From Membranipora membranacea (taxonomy: Eukaryota > Bryozoa > Gymnolaemata > Cheilostomatida > Membraniporidae), in contig OU612071.1 of assembly GCA_914767715.1 (NCBI GenBank), positions 2,666,001-2,730,000 of the forward strand: a stretch of DNA of 64,000 nucleotides. The letters run 5' to 3'. The notes under the pieces are model-generated. The model was given only the letters and a program-made list of their open reading frames with translations. It was not told the origin of the DNA and made no database searches. Numbering within the stretch: the stretch's first letter is position 1; each line of letters starts with the position of its first letter. A program made the translations under genes and the position numbers. Shown here one piece after another: positions 12,298-22,104 of this stretch.

Positions 12298-12863
12298 TGA
12301 TTAATGGCTTATAAAGCCTTACATAGCTTTGACATAGCACCCTGTAAAATGTATCAATTATATTGTACAACACAGGTATCCCTTGGCCCCAAACTATCTT
12401 TTATTTGCCCAAAAATATATTTTATGTTTCTATGAGGTATATTGGTGAGATTTTGCTGTTTTTTTCACATCCGATAATGAAGCTGGATAATGATGAGTTG
12501 TTAGGAGTTACCATAAACATATAAATACTAATAGTATTTATAATTGTTTATGTGAGATACAGATGCCAGATAATCAAGTCAAACTGTAGAACCTCCAACT
12601 ATTTCTGCCAAGGTATTCATTGGTTACTTTCCATGGAGCATTGATCTTACAGATTTCCTATCATTCCCGATTTTTTAGAAGTTTGAACACTCATTTTCAG
12701 CAATGTTTGGGCTGTTATAAATATGTTGGAAGCTGTTGAACAACACGTATTGCGCTATCACTGAGCTGTGTATTGAAAAATATCCTGCGTGAGTCGTGCG
12801 AGACGCTTAAACTGTGTTGTGTGATCAGCAAGGCAGCCGTTAAGTAACACTTAATGTACTTAC

Positions 12864-12935
12864 AGCATATTTTTCAGTCATCCCTAGTGCCTTGATGTTT
12901 CCTCGAGCTGAAATGTTGTCACAATTGTCTTCCAT
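12864..12935 (-). CDS. Possible first coding exon inside the nested element
   Basis: An ATG begins 24 codons containing DNISARGNIKALGMTEKYA, ending exactly at a strong donor (GCT|GTAAGT). The family is not recognised. A start-and-donor unit within a TIR element could be a captured host exon or part of the element's own spliced gene. Confidence 0.35.
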
Positions 12936-14226
12936 TCCATCAAAAACTTTTCAAAGACAGCTCCCGCCTCACTGGAAAGCTTGTACTGACAGAACATGCT
13001 TGTTCTATAGGAGAAAAACAAAATTTGTGTTAACGTGGTCATCTTAGCTATATCAGAGAAGTCACTATAAGCAAACAATACTGTTACCTGCTCTCGCTTT
13101 ACTCGGTGGATTACTCTAGAGAGAACTATGAGAAAACCCAATTGACCAAATTCTTACTAGGATTCTGATAGAGAGCCCGTCAAATGGTATCATGATTACA
13201 TACTAGTCCTTGCGCACCGACCGAGACAAGAGCTCGCCCCCACCCACAAGTTAATCAGTGAGCGGGTTGAGCTAGGCTCCAAATTGAGGCTGATTAAGTC
13301 ATTAGCGATGTTCAATTTTCAATTGCCTCATAGTGTTGTGAGTTCCAATAATTCCAATAAATCCATTTCTCACCTTGTCGTTTTTTATTGTGGTGAGTCT
13401 TGTACACTGTCATGGCCAGGCTGTTTTATTTGTTTGATCTCTTTCCTATTTCATTAAAACAGACTTTCCTCCAGCCTTTCATCACAGAAAACCAATGTCT
13501 GTCAAGTAATTCGTCCACATCCCCTATTTCATACTTGCTTTTTATCGGCTCTTGCTGTATATATCCTGAAAACATTTTAAAATTCCTCTGAACTGAAAAT
13601 ATGCCCATTCATACAGTATCCATAAAAATTATAAATATTATATTTTTATGGCCAATCTTCATCTAAATTATTACATCAGATAGAGCACTTCAGCAGGCTC
13701 TTGAACGAGGCCCCTGTGGTCAACCACTAAGCTTTTGCAGGTCTGAGGCTGTCTTCTGTACAAAATGGGATGGAGAAATGCCCTGAGATTGAAGAGATCA
13801 AAGAGCCTGCAGAATTACTAAGTGAAGGGGTGTGTGGGTACAGAGCAGGCCTGGAACAGATCTTTTCAATGTCAGCCAATATAAATTTGCAACAAGAATT
13901 CGACAAGCCCTTGTTGGGAAACTCATGTTTGCGGATGACAATGCCTTTGTTGTACACAACTTTGAGGATACCTAGGAAATAACCAACATGTTTGCCCTAT
14001 CCAGCCAGCAGTCGGGCGGTAAATCAACATTAAGCAACCATAGATTCTCTACCAGATGCTTCCTGGCTCATATGATAGTCGTCAACCTGTTTGAATACAC
14101 AATTAAGAGCTTTTCAGTGTTCAAAAGTATCTCGCATGAACAATAATGTTCAACAACAGAATTGACGAAGAGAACAACCCAAGAATATCTAATGCCTCAA
14201 TCTCCGACGGCAGGTTAAAGAATAGA

Positions 14227-14723
14227 CAGTTTTCTGAGCTCTTATTTATGCCTCAATTCGGAGTTTTCCTCTCTCCAGTTTGGTACTTTTAACTCATGCC
14301 GCATAGGAAAAACCTGCTAAAAGAGGGTTATATTGAAAACAGCTAATGTTAGGATAAATTGAACCATTGCACCATTGAAAACCCTGTGAGACAGGGTTTC
14401 CAATTTATTGGAGGCTTGAATGTTGATAAATCTTTATTTTAGTGACGAAACTCATGAAAGATTTTGCCAAATTGTCCGCAAAACAGGCGGAAAATTCCAT
14501 AATTGACTATCCAAATACTATACTATAATTATTTCCCAAACTATGTCCATATGAGTTTTCAATGTTGCAGATTCTAAATCAATAATAATTTTTACCCTAT
14601 TATAAGCGGTTTTCAAGATAACCCTCTTTTCAGCACGTTTTTCCTATGCGGTGTTGGTTAAAAGTACCAAAGTGGAGAGAGGACAACTCAAAATTGAGGC
14701 CTAAATCAGAGTTCAGAAAACTG
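14227..14723. mobile_element. Foldback/MITE element copy 1, 497 bp
   Basis: The ends CAGTTTTCTGAG and its inverse flank arms of about 110 bp (to about 14335, and from about 14620). Arms include CTCTCCAGTTTGGTACTTTTA and AAAGAGGGTTAT with their inverse partners. No coding frame. Its target duplication is unclear. Confidence 0.8.
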
Positions 14724-14871
14724 TCTATATGATTGAATTCATGAGCTGCTTCTTTGTATACTGGCCAAGGTTCTCCTTCATATAGCAAGGAGGACAATAC
14801 TATGGCATGGTAAATAGAACATTTGGTTTTAAATGCGAAATCCTTGTTATACCAGCCTTTATAGTTTTCTG
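14724..14871 (-). pseudogene. Inverted LINE fragment between two foldback elements
   Basis: Read on the minus strand, this segment encodes FAFKTKCSIYHAIVL and LLYEGEPWPVYKEAA, the same LINE stretch found on the plus strand at 15357-15500. It therefore represents an inverted second copy of that part of ORF2. Confidence 0.7.
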
Positions 14872-15356
14872 AGTTCTAATTTGAGACTCTATTCGGAGTT
14901 GTCCTCTCTCCAGTTTCGTACTTATAACACACGCCACATAGGAAAAAAGGAGCTGAATAGAGGGTTATCTTAAAACTGCTGATAATAAAATAACAGTTTT
15001 TTAATACAGAATCCACATGATTTAAAATTCATAGGGAAATAGTTTGTTTAATAGTTGTGGTACATGGATTGTCATTTATATCAATCTTCGCCTGTTTTGC
15101 GGACAAATATCATGGAATTTGTCATGAAAATTTTCACTAAAATGGCGATTTTTCAGCATTCAAGCCCCAAGTGTTTGGAGACCCTGTCCCTGAGGGTCCT
15201 CGGATACTGCATCTAGACACATTTTTGTCCTATTATAATCGGTTTTCAAGATAACCCTCTTTTCAGCTCCTTTCTCCTATGCGATGTGGGTTAAAAGTAT
15301 CAAACTGGAGAGAGGACAACTCCAAATAGAGGCTCGAATAAGAGCTCAGAAAACTG
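14872..15356. mobile_element. Foldback/MITE element copy 2, about 485 bp
   Basis: Same family as 14227-14723: TAGTTTTCTGAG at the left end, CTCAGAAAACTG at the right, and arms of about 100 bp ending in the AGAGGGTTAT / ATAACCCTCTTTTCAG pair. Confidence 0.8.
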
Positions 15357-16663
15357 ACTCTAAAGTGTGGAACAACAACGATATCACCTTTAAAACCAAA
15401 TGCTCTATTTACCGTATCATTGTATTGTGCCCCTTGCTATATGAAGCAGAAGCTTGGCCAGTATAAAAAGTAGCAGCACATAAATTCAACACCTACAAGA
15501 TGAGACATCTAAGACAAATTCTTATCATCAAGTGGTGGGATTTTGTTTCAATCAAACACATCCTCTTACAGGCAATTTCACCTAGTATGTGTGAGCTCCT
15601 CATCCAGAAAAACCTGAGATGGGTTTTTCATGTGAATAATGGACAATAACAGAATTCCTAAGCAAACACTATACTATCAACTTCGAGTAGGAAAGCGGGT
15701 ATTGGTCGACTAGGAATGAGTTTTCAAGATATTGTTAAAAGAAATCTAAAACACAAGATGATCCCATTGGACGTTGGCAGACTCAGCATAAAATGAAATA
15801 CATGGAGAGAATCGGTTCAACGGCAGTCGTCTTCGGATACGAAGGACATCTAGTGATTACGATGATTCTATCTACTACTTGTGACTGGTGCTCCAATATG
15901 TTGTAACAACTACAATCGCCGATCAAGATTAATAATCCTAGACAGAACAGTAATATTGAGCCTTAGGATTGAGGGAACGAGGCATATATATGTGGTTGAT
16001 AAGACACTGAACACTGTAGTAGTATTGGTGTTATCATTGTCTTGCGGTCTACATACAAGGGTTTTCAACTGAGAACTCAATCAATTTTGATCTGATTATG
16101 AAAATTGTAAAAAGTTTAACTGCTTGTTGTGAAGAGTTTACAGCATCAAATTGATAACGAGATGATGCAGAGTGTTAAACCTGGATTGTGGACTGCAATA
16201 AATGATATCATACTTGCCACTAATCAATTAGTTGTCGTAATGTCACCCATCCAGTGCCTCACTTAAGCTGGATATGGTGCCCTGTCCAGGTTTATTATTA
16301 AGTCTATGGCTGCTTTAAAAATATGTATATTAATAATATGCTCACTTGTAGAGATATGATAGTATATCACAGCTACTGTCAGGTAATGAGGTAGGGGTGA
16401 GCGCAAATCTTTCACTGCTACAAAAATAATAAATAGACATTGTTAAAACGATCATCCAATTGAAATTGAATGCTCACTTAGTTGAAATGACGTAACTCGT
16501 TCTGCTTCTAGATATGCAGGACAATGCCTAGATAAATTGTCATTGCATGTTTTCAGCAATCTTTTTCAGGAGGACATGAGCCTAGAAAGGGATTACAAAA
16601 GTATCTGTGTCCCAAAAAGAGATGGCATGATTCAGGAGACCTTTTGTACCAAGCTTCACAGAA

Positions 16664-16713
16664 GATGAATAAACTGCATCATCATAATATTATGATGATG
16701 CAGTTTATTCATC
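16664..16713. repeat. Perfect 50-bp palindrome
   Basis: Two 25-bp arms with no spacer; the centre reads CATAATATTATG. No transposon ends are recognised around it. Confidence 0.95.
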
Positions 16714-17544
16714 CATTGTCATCAATCGCATGATAGGAACTGTTGATCAGCCACTTCCTGTTTACAGCAGCCATATTTCATCTCAAGGTCATGTGACATC
16801 AAAATATATGATTTCACAAGTTTTTTTTTATATATTCTGATTACCCCTATACACTGAGTTTCAACAGTATCGCATGATGGGAACTTGAAGTAGGGAGCAA
16901 TTGACTATTTAAGGCGTCCATATCAGAGTTTGAGATGATGTGACATACAAATTAACAATGTCATAAGATTCCATATGTGTCATAATCCTCTTATTCTAAG
17001 TTTTAACCTAAGCACAGGATAAGAACTACTAATCGGCGACCACTTCCTGATGTCAAAACTTTCGACTATGTAATTCCCGTTAGACCAAAGTTTCAACTGT
17101 ATCGTATCAGTCAGTAAGTGGTTACAGCATTAGGCTAATGAATGCGTATAAGGCCCTAGCTAGTTGGTTAGAACTTCCACTCACATTGAGATTTGAGAGA
17201 GAAAAGGCCTCATTAACTGGGGCACTCGACCACTGGACTTGCATCAACATCAGGAGCCCCGTAGAGTGGGCCATTCATCCAAGCTGACAAGAAATCAATC
17301 ATTTAGACTCATGACTAGTAGGCCTACAGCTTCTGAGGGTAAAGGAAAACAAGGCAAAATAAACAACAGGATTAATCAAAGTAGATACTTTTTATCCACT
17401 CAAATCAATATTATTATATGATGTCAAACCAATCACTCAGTAGTAGCAGTTACTATCCAAAAAGTTAAATCAACAACTGTTATGAATTAATCCCGAGATC
17501 CTTGAGCCTTATACTTTCAATTCATTAATTCCATGCCGCCAAGT

Positions 17545-17656
17545 CACAGGCCTTCTGTAGTTGGTGCAAGTCCAGTGGTCAATTGCCATAGTGATCAAGG
17601 CCTTGTCCACTGAGGCACTAGACCAGTGGACTTGCACCAACTACAGAAGGCCTGTG
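17545..17656. repeat. Perfect hairpin, 36-bp arms with 40-bp loop
   Basis: Arms 17545-17580 and 17621-17656 are exact reverse complements (CACAGGCCTTCTGTAGTTGG... and its inverse). It may be a small foldback element. Confidence 0.95.
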
Positions 17657-17929
17657 CTCCAAGTCCATCCATCAATCAATTCTTATCATAGGAATACTGC
17701 ATTGCCTGACTGAGGGCTTTGTCAGGAAATGCAGTTGTCCTATGATTTTTATCCACACAACTCTCTCTCTCTCTCTACTCAACCACTTCTTACTCTTAGG
17801 TCTAGCAAATTTTCGCCTCAGCTATGTTCCACTCTGATTCTCAGTTTTGTATAACACACTCCAGTAATTCCAAATTGAAATAAATAGTAGTTAACACTCG
17901 CCTCATTAACACTCACCTTTTAATAGTTA

Positions 17930-18290
17930 CCTACCACACACTCACCTGCTACACAGACTCACCTGCTACACACACTCTCCTGCATGCTACACATACTCTC
18001 CTGCATGCTACACACACTCTCCTGCATGCTACACAGACTCACCTGCTACACACACTCACATGCTCCACACACTCTCCTGATACGCAGACTCACCTGATAC
18101 ACAGACTTACCTTCTACACAGACTCACCTGCTACACAGACTCACCTGCTACAGAGACTCACCTGCTACACACACTACTAAGCACACGCTACTACGCACAC
18201 GCTACTACGCACACGCTACTACGCACACGCTACTACGCACACGCTACTATACACACACTACTGTATACACGCTACTGTACACACTCACTG
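17930..18290. repeat. Minisatellite of ACAC-rich units
   Basis: Irregular repeats of CTGCTACACAGACTCAC are followed by at least five copies of CTACTACGCACACG-type 12-mers. It lies near the right end of the nested element. Confidence 0.9.
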
Positions 18291-19180
18291 CATGGTGAAC
18301 AACTCGGGTTACCCACTTAACCAAGCCTTGATTGTTCACCCATCCCTCTCAACAAAGCTTTCCAAGCCAGGCTAAGAATCAATTCATTTAGTAGATTTAG
18401 TAGGAAATTAGTACTGCCCCATGAGCAATAAATTATGGATTAGGGGTCCTAGCTAGCTAGAATAAAACTTGTCTATAAAATAGAGATTTCATTGCCAGAT
18501 GAGGTGGCTAGAGAAGAGTGGTAGACTAGACTACTAGCTAGCCAGTAGAGTAGTAGTAGTACTAGTAGGCCTACACACAGCTTAGCCTTGATCATGATCA
18601 TGATGATCAAACAACCAAGGCCTTACCCTTGAACCTAACTCATACTTTCCCTTCCACCATCAATCAATTCAATCACACTGACATTCTTCTTATTCTTTTT
18701 AACATTCTCCCTCCCTCTCTGAGCACATAGTCAACACTTACCTCTTGATAAATAATGTAGAGAGAAGAATAATTCAGTCACTTTTTCAATCACTCTCTGA
18801 AGTGAAGGTGATAATCATTTTCTACAAAATCTTAGATTGCTGCTAACAATTCATATATGCTATAATGGATTTTCTACGTTTCTAACAATTCCACAGTATT
18901 GGACTGAAATAAGGGCGGAGCTTTTAAACACATAGACATTAAATGCCTATTGCCAATATCGATGTCAAATTTCCAAGGGTAGATAACTATAAGGAAAATT
19001 GAGTTGTCTTCCCAATTGTTTCTTCTGTTATTAAGAAGTTATCTACCCGATATTGTGAGGGGACGACCCTTCACTGAAACAGTTCATATGTGTTATTCTA
19101 CAAAAATTTCTGTAATATCTACGTTTCCGACCATTTACAAATCTACGATCTACAAACACGATTGTAGAACGTAGAAAAGC
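18291..19180. other. Right interior of nested element with subterminal TTCTAC motifs
   Basis: No gene. TTCTACG/CGTAGAA motifs recur at 18825-18900 and 19095-19177, some in the opposite sense to those in the 142-bp array. Confidence 0.6.
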
Positions 19181-19208
19181 TGAAAAATCTCTGATACTGC
19201 ACCTAACT
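19181..19208. repeat. Right terminal inverted repeat of the nested element
   Basis: Reads ...AAAATCTCTGATACTGCACC..., the inverse of the left end with two mismatches in the core. It is followed at once by GGAAAGCTA. Confidence 0.75.
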
Positions 19209-19217
19209 GGAAAGCTA

Positions 19218-20271
19218 TTGGGGTGTCTTGGGCAATGTGGATGGCTTCTGCGGTTATGTTGGCAACTCTGAGTACCAAACACTCTTTCACGTAGCATTTT
19301 GATGCAATTAGATTGTACGAATCGACTACTCTGAAGTTTGGCTCTATGAGTCCTCCGCCTTCTATGGTGGTGTGAGCATACATAGGTATAACTCTTTCTG
19401 AGTAGGCTTCAATGGTCACTGACCGAGCTGAGTAGCATGCACACGCTAGCCTGTCACCACTACTGTTCACTAGAGGTATAGATTGCTGTAGCATTCTGAG
19501 GTTCATTTCATTGAGGTCCAGTACACATCCAAATGCCACCAGAAAATCCATGCCAATGAAACCATTTTCAGTAATGTCAGCCACCTCCATAAGTCCTAGC
19601 AAGTTTTCACTGCCCAACTTGACATTCACCTCATGCTTGCCATAACAAGATATAGGACTGCCAGTTGCAGTTTTACCCTTCGGTTTTCCAGGTTCACACT
19701 GACCATCTAGGATACCTAGCTTGATAGCATGCACTTTACTCAATATGGAGGTGGTAGCACCCGTGTCAAGCAAAAACACAGTTTTGTACCCATTTACCTC
19801 CACCGGTACATAAGGTGAGTATAAATCTGATCGATGTATTCTTCTTACATCGATTAATTGATCATCAGAAGGATCTGATTGCTGATATGGTAATACTTCT
19901 AATAATAAGTTCAGAGTTGTCTCCTCTTTTTCAAGAGGTAAACCTGATGCATGTAAATCAATCTTATCTGATCTAACAGAACCTTGAGATGGACCTGTGT
20001 TGCTAGACTCCAATTCAAATTCTGCTAGCTTAGATCCCATCTCACTAACCATAGCAATGGCCGGTTCAATGTTTACTTTGTCAGACTGAGCGTGCTGCTG
20101 AACTACTGGGTTATCCATATCAGGATCCACTAATCGACTACTGGAAGAGTCGTTCATACTGGGTACATGAAATCTGGTGACCTTTGCAGGACCACTATAA
20201 GGCAAAGTGAGTACCTGTATTACTCTTTTAACAATATTAGTAGATTTCAATGAGGTGACCTCAAACATCAA
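19218..20271 (-). CDS. Gypsy aspartic protease region
   Basis: Encodes the retroviral-type protease that cuts the Gag-Pol polyprotein. The catalytic triad LLDTGATTS is at residues about 168-175 of this frame, with a second conserved GMDFL segment downstream (the usual flap and core arrangement). The open frame runs on to 19150, but its last 20 or so residues are encoded by the nested transposon. Its first part repeats the neighbouring segment at 20261-20677. It is out of frame with that upstream segment, so at least one indel separates it from gag. Confidence 0.9.
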
Positions 20272-20677
20272 ACATATCAGTTTTTGTCACTTCGTAGCCT
20301 TTTTGATACAATAACTCTGTGGGAGGTAAATCAATCTTATCTGGTATAACATAACCTGGAGATGGACCTGTGTTACTAGACTCCAATTCTAATTCTGCTA
20401 GCTTAGATCCCATCTCACTAACCATAGCAATGGCCGGTTCAATGTTTACCTTTTTAGACTGAGCTCTCTGCTGAGATACTGAAGTACCAAGACTATGATC
20501 AACTAATCGAGTCTCTGAAGTATCATGTATACAAGGAATACAGAACTGTGTGACCTTTGCTGGTTCACTATATGGCAAGGTGAGTACCTGTATAACTCTT
20601 CTAACAATGTTAGCAGTTTTCAGTGAGGTGACCTCAAACATATCAGTTTTTGTCACATCATAGCCATGTTGATACAA
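20261..20677 (-). CDS. Duplicated gag-pro linker segment
   Basis: This frame and the start of the protease frame share a long stretch, including MFEVTSLK.NIV.RVIQVLTLPYS and VNIEPAIAMVSEMGSKLAE. It is a tandem duplication of about 380 bp between the zinc knuckles and the protease. I see no catalytic motif in it. It is shifted relative to both neighbours, so the gag-to-protease path is broken here. Confidence 0.8.
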   Translation of the reverse strand: MYQHGYDVTKTDMFEVTSLKTANIVRRVIQVLTLPYSEPAKVTQFCIPCIHDTSETRLVDHSLGTSVSQQRAQSKKVNIEPAIAMVSEMGSKLAELELESSNTGPSPGYVIPDKIDLPPTELLYQKGYEVTKTDMFDV

Positions 20678-20730
20678 TAATTCCTTTGTTGGCTTTTCAG
20701 ACAGTTTATGTTTCTGAATCCCATTCCCTA

Positions 20731-20946
20731 TTACTGCCTGATTGATTGTCCGGGAATGGGCAACCCGTTTCCCTGGCGCTCACACTTGTTATCAAAGTGG
20801 GGGCCTCCACAGTGTCGACAAGGCTGACATACATATGGCATATGAGCCGCACCACAGTGTTGACACGGTCGTGTTATTCTTGGTTGAGTACCAGCGGTTG
20901 GGATAGGAGGTGATACATTCTTTTGCTCTATTGTAGACAGTGCCAC
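20731..20946 (-). CDS. Gypsy nucleocapsid part with two CCHC knuckles
   Basis: Continues gag in another frame; the frame is open upstream into about 21060. Two zinc knuckles, CQHCGAAHMPYVC and CRHCGGPHFDNKC, are of form CX2CX3HX4C, one residue shorter than the standard CX2CX4HX4C. They would bind the genomic RNA during packaging. The stop at 20731-20733 comes from a frameshift, since coding-like sequence continues in the next frame. Confidence 0.85.
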   Translation of the reverse strand: MALSTIEQKNVSPPIPTAGTQPRITRPCQHCGAAHMPYVCQPCRHCGGPHFDNKCERQGNGLPIPGQSIRQ

Positions 20947-22016
20947 AACTGGCGAGGATCTAGGAGGCTGAGATATTTCACTCTGATTACGCCTGAAGGG
21001 CGAGTCATGACCGTAACATACATCATGGATGGCAGCTCAAGAGTTTTCGGGCACTCCCGATTCAGCTCATATTTGATATGTACACTGGGCAAGGAGCGAA
21101 TGAAATTACTGATGGTAATTTTCTCCCTTGTAAATTTGTCACAGTCATGATAGACAACTTCTACCATCTTCCTTATGTCATTGGCTAGGTCGGAGATGGA
21201 CTCATGCTGCCCCTTTTTCCGGCTATCTAGCAACACTGTATATTTTTGCACCAATAAATGGTTACCATATCTGTTCTCTAATTTTTCAAATACTGTCCTT
21301 GAATCTGAGACCTGCTCATAGAGGATACACTCTTTAGCAGCACCAATTAGGCACTGTTTAAGCCATAGAGTGATGATTTTCTCATCCTCCCAGCCGTTTA
21401 GCTCCACACATTCAGCAAACAACAGTTTGAATAGGGTGAGATCACCAGAACCATCAAACTTAGGCAAGTCGCCAAGTGGTTTACAAGCTCTGGCTCTTCT
21501 TGGCAGGTCAACAACTGGAATTTCACATGGCCGTCTCCTAGGAGCAGGCACAGGACGCTGACTTGCAGAACTAGGTGCAAGAGTCTGATAAACGGTGTCA
21601 GGCTCTCTATGTATAGGCGATGACTGATGCTGATGGTCAGCACTAGCTAACCCATATACTATGGATGACAGGTCAGTCATCCGTCTATCCATGTATTCCT
21701 GTATTTCTTTTGTATGTGCCTTATTTCTCTCCATGGCCGCCATCATCTCGCCATGATTCCGCTCAATGGAAGCTGATAAATTGGCTGACAGGTCCGTCAA
21801 ACTGACAGTAGTGGATTGTTCGAATAAGCGACCTGGCTGAGGGCGGGTATCGTTAGCACCTTGCCTCTGCCCAGCAAGCTTATGACTAGGTATCTGAACC
21901 TTTTCAGTTCTTTCCAGAGCTGAGGCAAGCCAAGCGGGCTGCGATATTCTAGTAGTCTGAGTTCTTGGCCGTGCTGTCTGGCCTTGAGCAACTGGTCGAT
22001 CTGTATTTGATGCCAT
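20928..22016 (-). CDS. gag: Gypsy gag, capsid region
   Basis: Structural protein of the retrotransposon particle. The start chosen is the first ATG after the primer-binding site (22014-22016); the open frame reaches 22100 without an ATG. The N-terminal third is polar and proline-rich. The conserved capsid block begins near LPKFDGSGDLTLFKLLF and continues through the GW...W.KQCL.GAAKE type motif of retrotransposon gag proteins. The frame stops at 20928 shortly after a shift, and the zinc knuckles follow in a different frame. Confidence 0.88.
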   Translation of the reverse strand: MASNTDRPVAQGQTARPRTQTTRISQPAWLASALERTEKVQIPSHKLAGQRQGANDTRPQPGRLFEQSTTVSLTDLSANLSASIERNHGEMMAAMERNKAHTKEIQEYMDRRMTDLSSIVYGLASADHQHQSSPIHREPDTVYQTLAPSSASQRPVPAPRRRPCEIPVVDLPRRARACKPLGDLPKFDGSGDLTLFKLLFAECVELNGWEDEKIITLWLKQCLIGAAKECILYEQVSDSRTVFEKLENRYGNHLLVQKYTVLLDSRKKGQHESISDLANDIRKMVEVVYHDCDKFTREKITISNFIRSLPSVHIKYELNRECPKTLELPSMMYVTVMTRPSGVIRVKYLSLLDPRQLWHCLQ

Positions 22017-22082
22017 TGTTTGTTTGCTTTTAGATTTTGCTGAGTCCGCACCAACGATAACCTCCGTACCTTTGTAATTATG

Positions 22083-22099
22083 CCCACCCGAGGACGCCA
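22083..22099 (-). promoter_or_regulatory. Primer-binding site (tRNA primer for reverse transcription)
   Basis: On the minus strand TGGCGTCCTCGGGTGGG begins five bases after the 5' LTR. TGG pairs with a tRNA 3' CCA, and the next C with a G discriminator base. That discriminator suggests a serine tRNA, but the primer is inferred, not proven. Confidence 0.75.
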
Positions 22100-22104
22100 A
22101 AGGC

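Larger units (their letters stand above)
13680..15850 (+). pseudogene. Broken non-LTR (LINE) ORF2, interrupted by foldback elements
   Basis: A linker-like peptide (EHFSRLLNEAPVVN, then PEIEEIKEP) is followed, after a frame change, by the RT catalytic box GKLMFADDNAFVVHNFED around 13915-13965. The frame then reaches GRLKN near 14225. It resumes after 15357 with KVWNNNDITFKTKCSIYR and LLYEAEAW, then LRQILIIKWWDFVSI and IGRLGMSFQDIVKRNLK, the usual LINE ORF2 C-terminal order. Stops and frameshifts are frequent, and much of RT is missing. The piece from 14227 to 15356 is foreign sequence. Confidence 0.75.
7899..19208. mobile_element. 11.3-kb TIR element nested in pol, MULE-like by target duplication
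   Basis: Bounded by the 9-bp duplication GGAAAGCTA and by imperfect inverted ends that share AGGTGCAGYATCRGAGATTT. The left end starts at 7899 and the right end finishes at 19208. A 9-bp duplication fits Mutator-like elements (usually 8-10 bp), or possibly Merlin. The superfamily is an inference, because no transposase frame is visible. Motifs of the GTAGAA/TTCTAC type cluster at both ends (7995-9000 and 18825-19177), partly inverted, like subterminal transposase-binding repeats. The interior is a patchwork: a 142-bp array, a broken LINE with foldback elements, long hairpins, minisatellites and possible captured exons. Its net effect is to split pro from pol. Confidence 0.82.

Noticed and set aside
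18030-18290. Telomere-like or centromeric satellite
   Set aside because: Units vary and the block is only a few hundred bases inside a transposon; a minisatellite is enough.
19043-19297. 84-codon minus-strand ORF
   Set aside because: It crosses the transposon-protease junction in another frame and has no motif.
21398-21643. Minus-strand ORF within gag
   Set aside because: A shadow of the gag frame.
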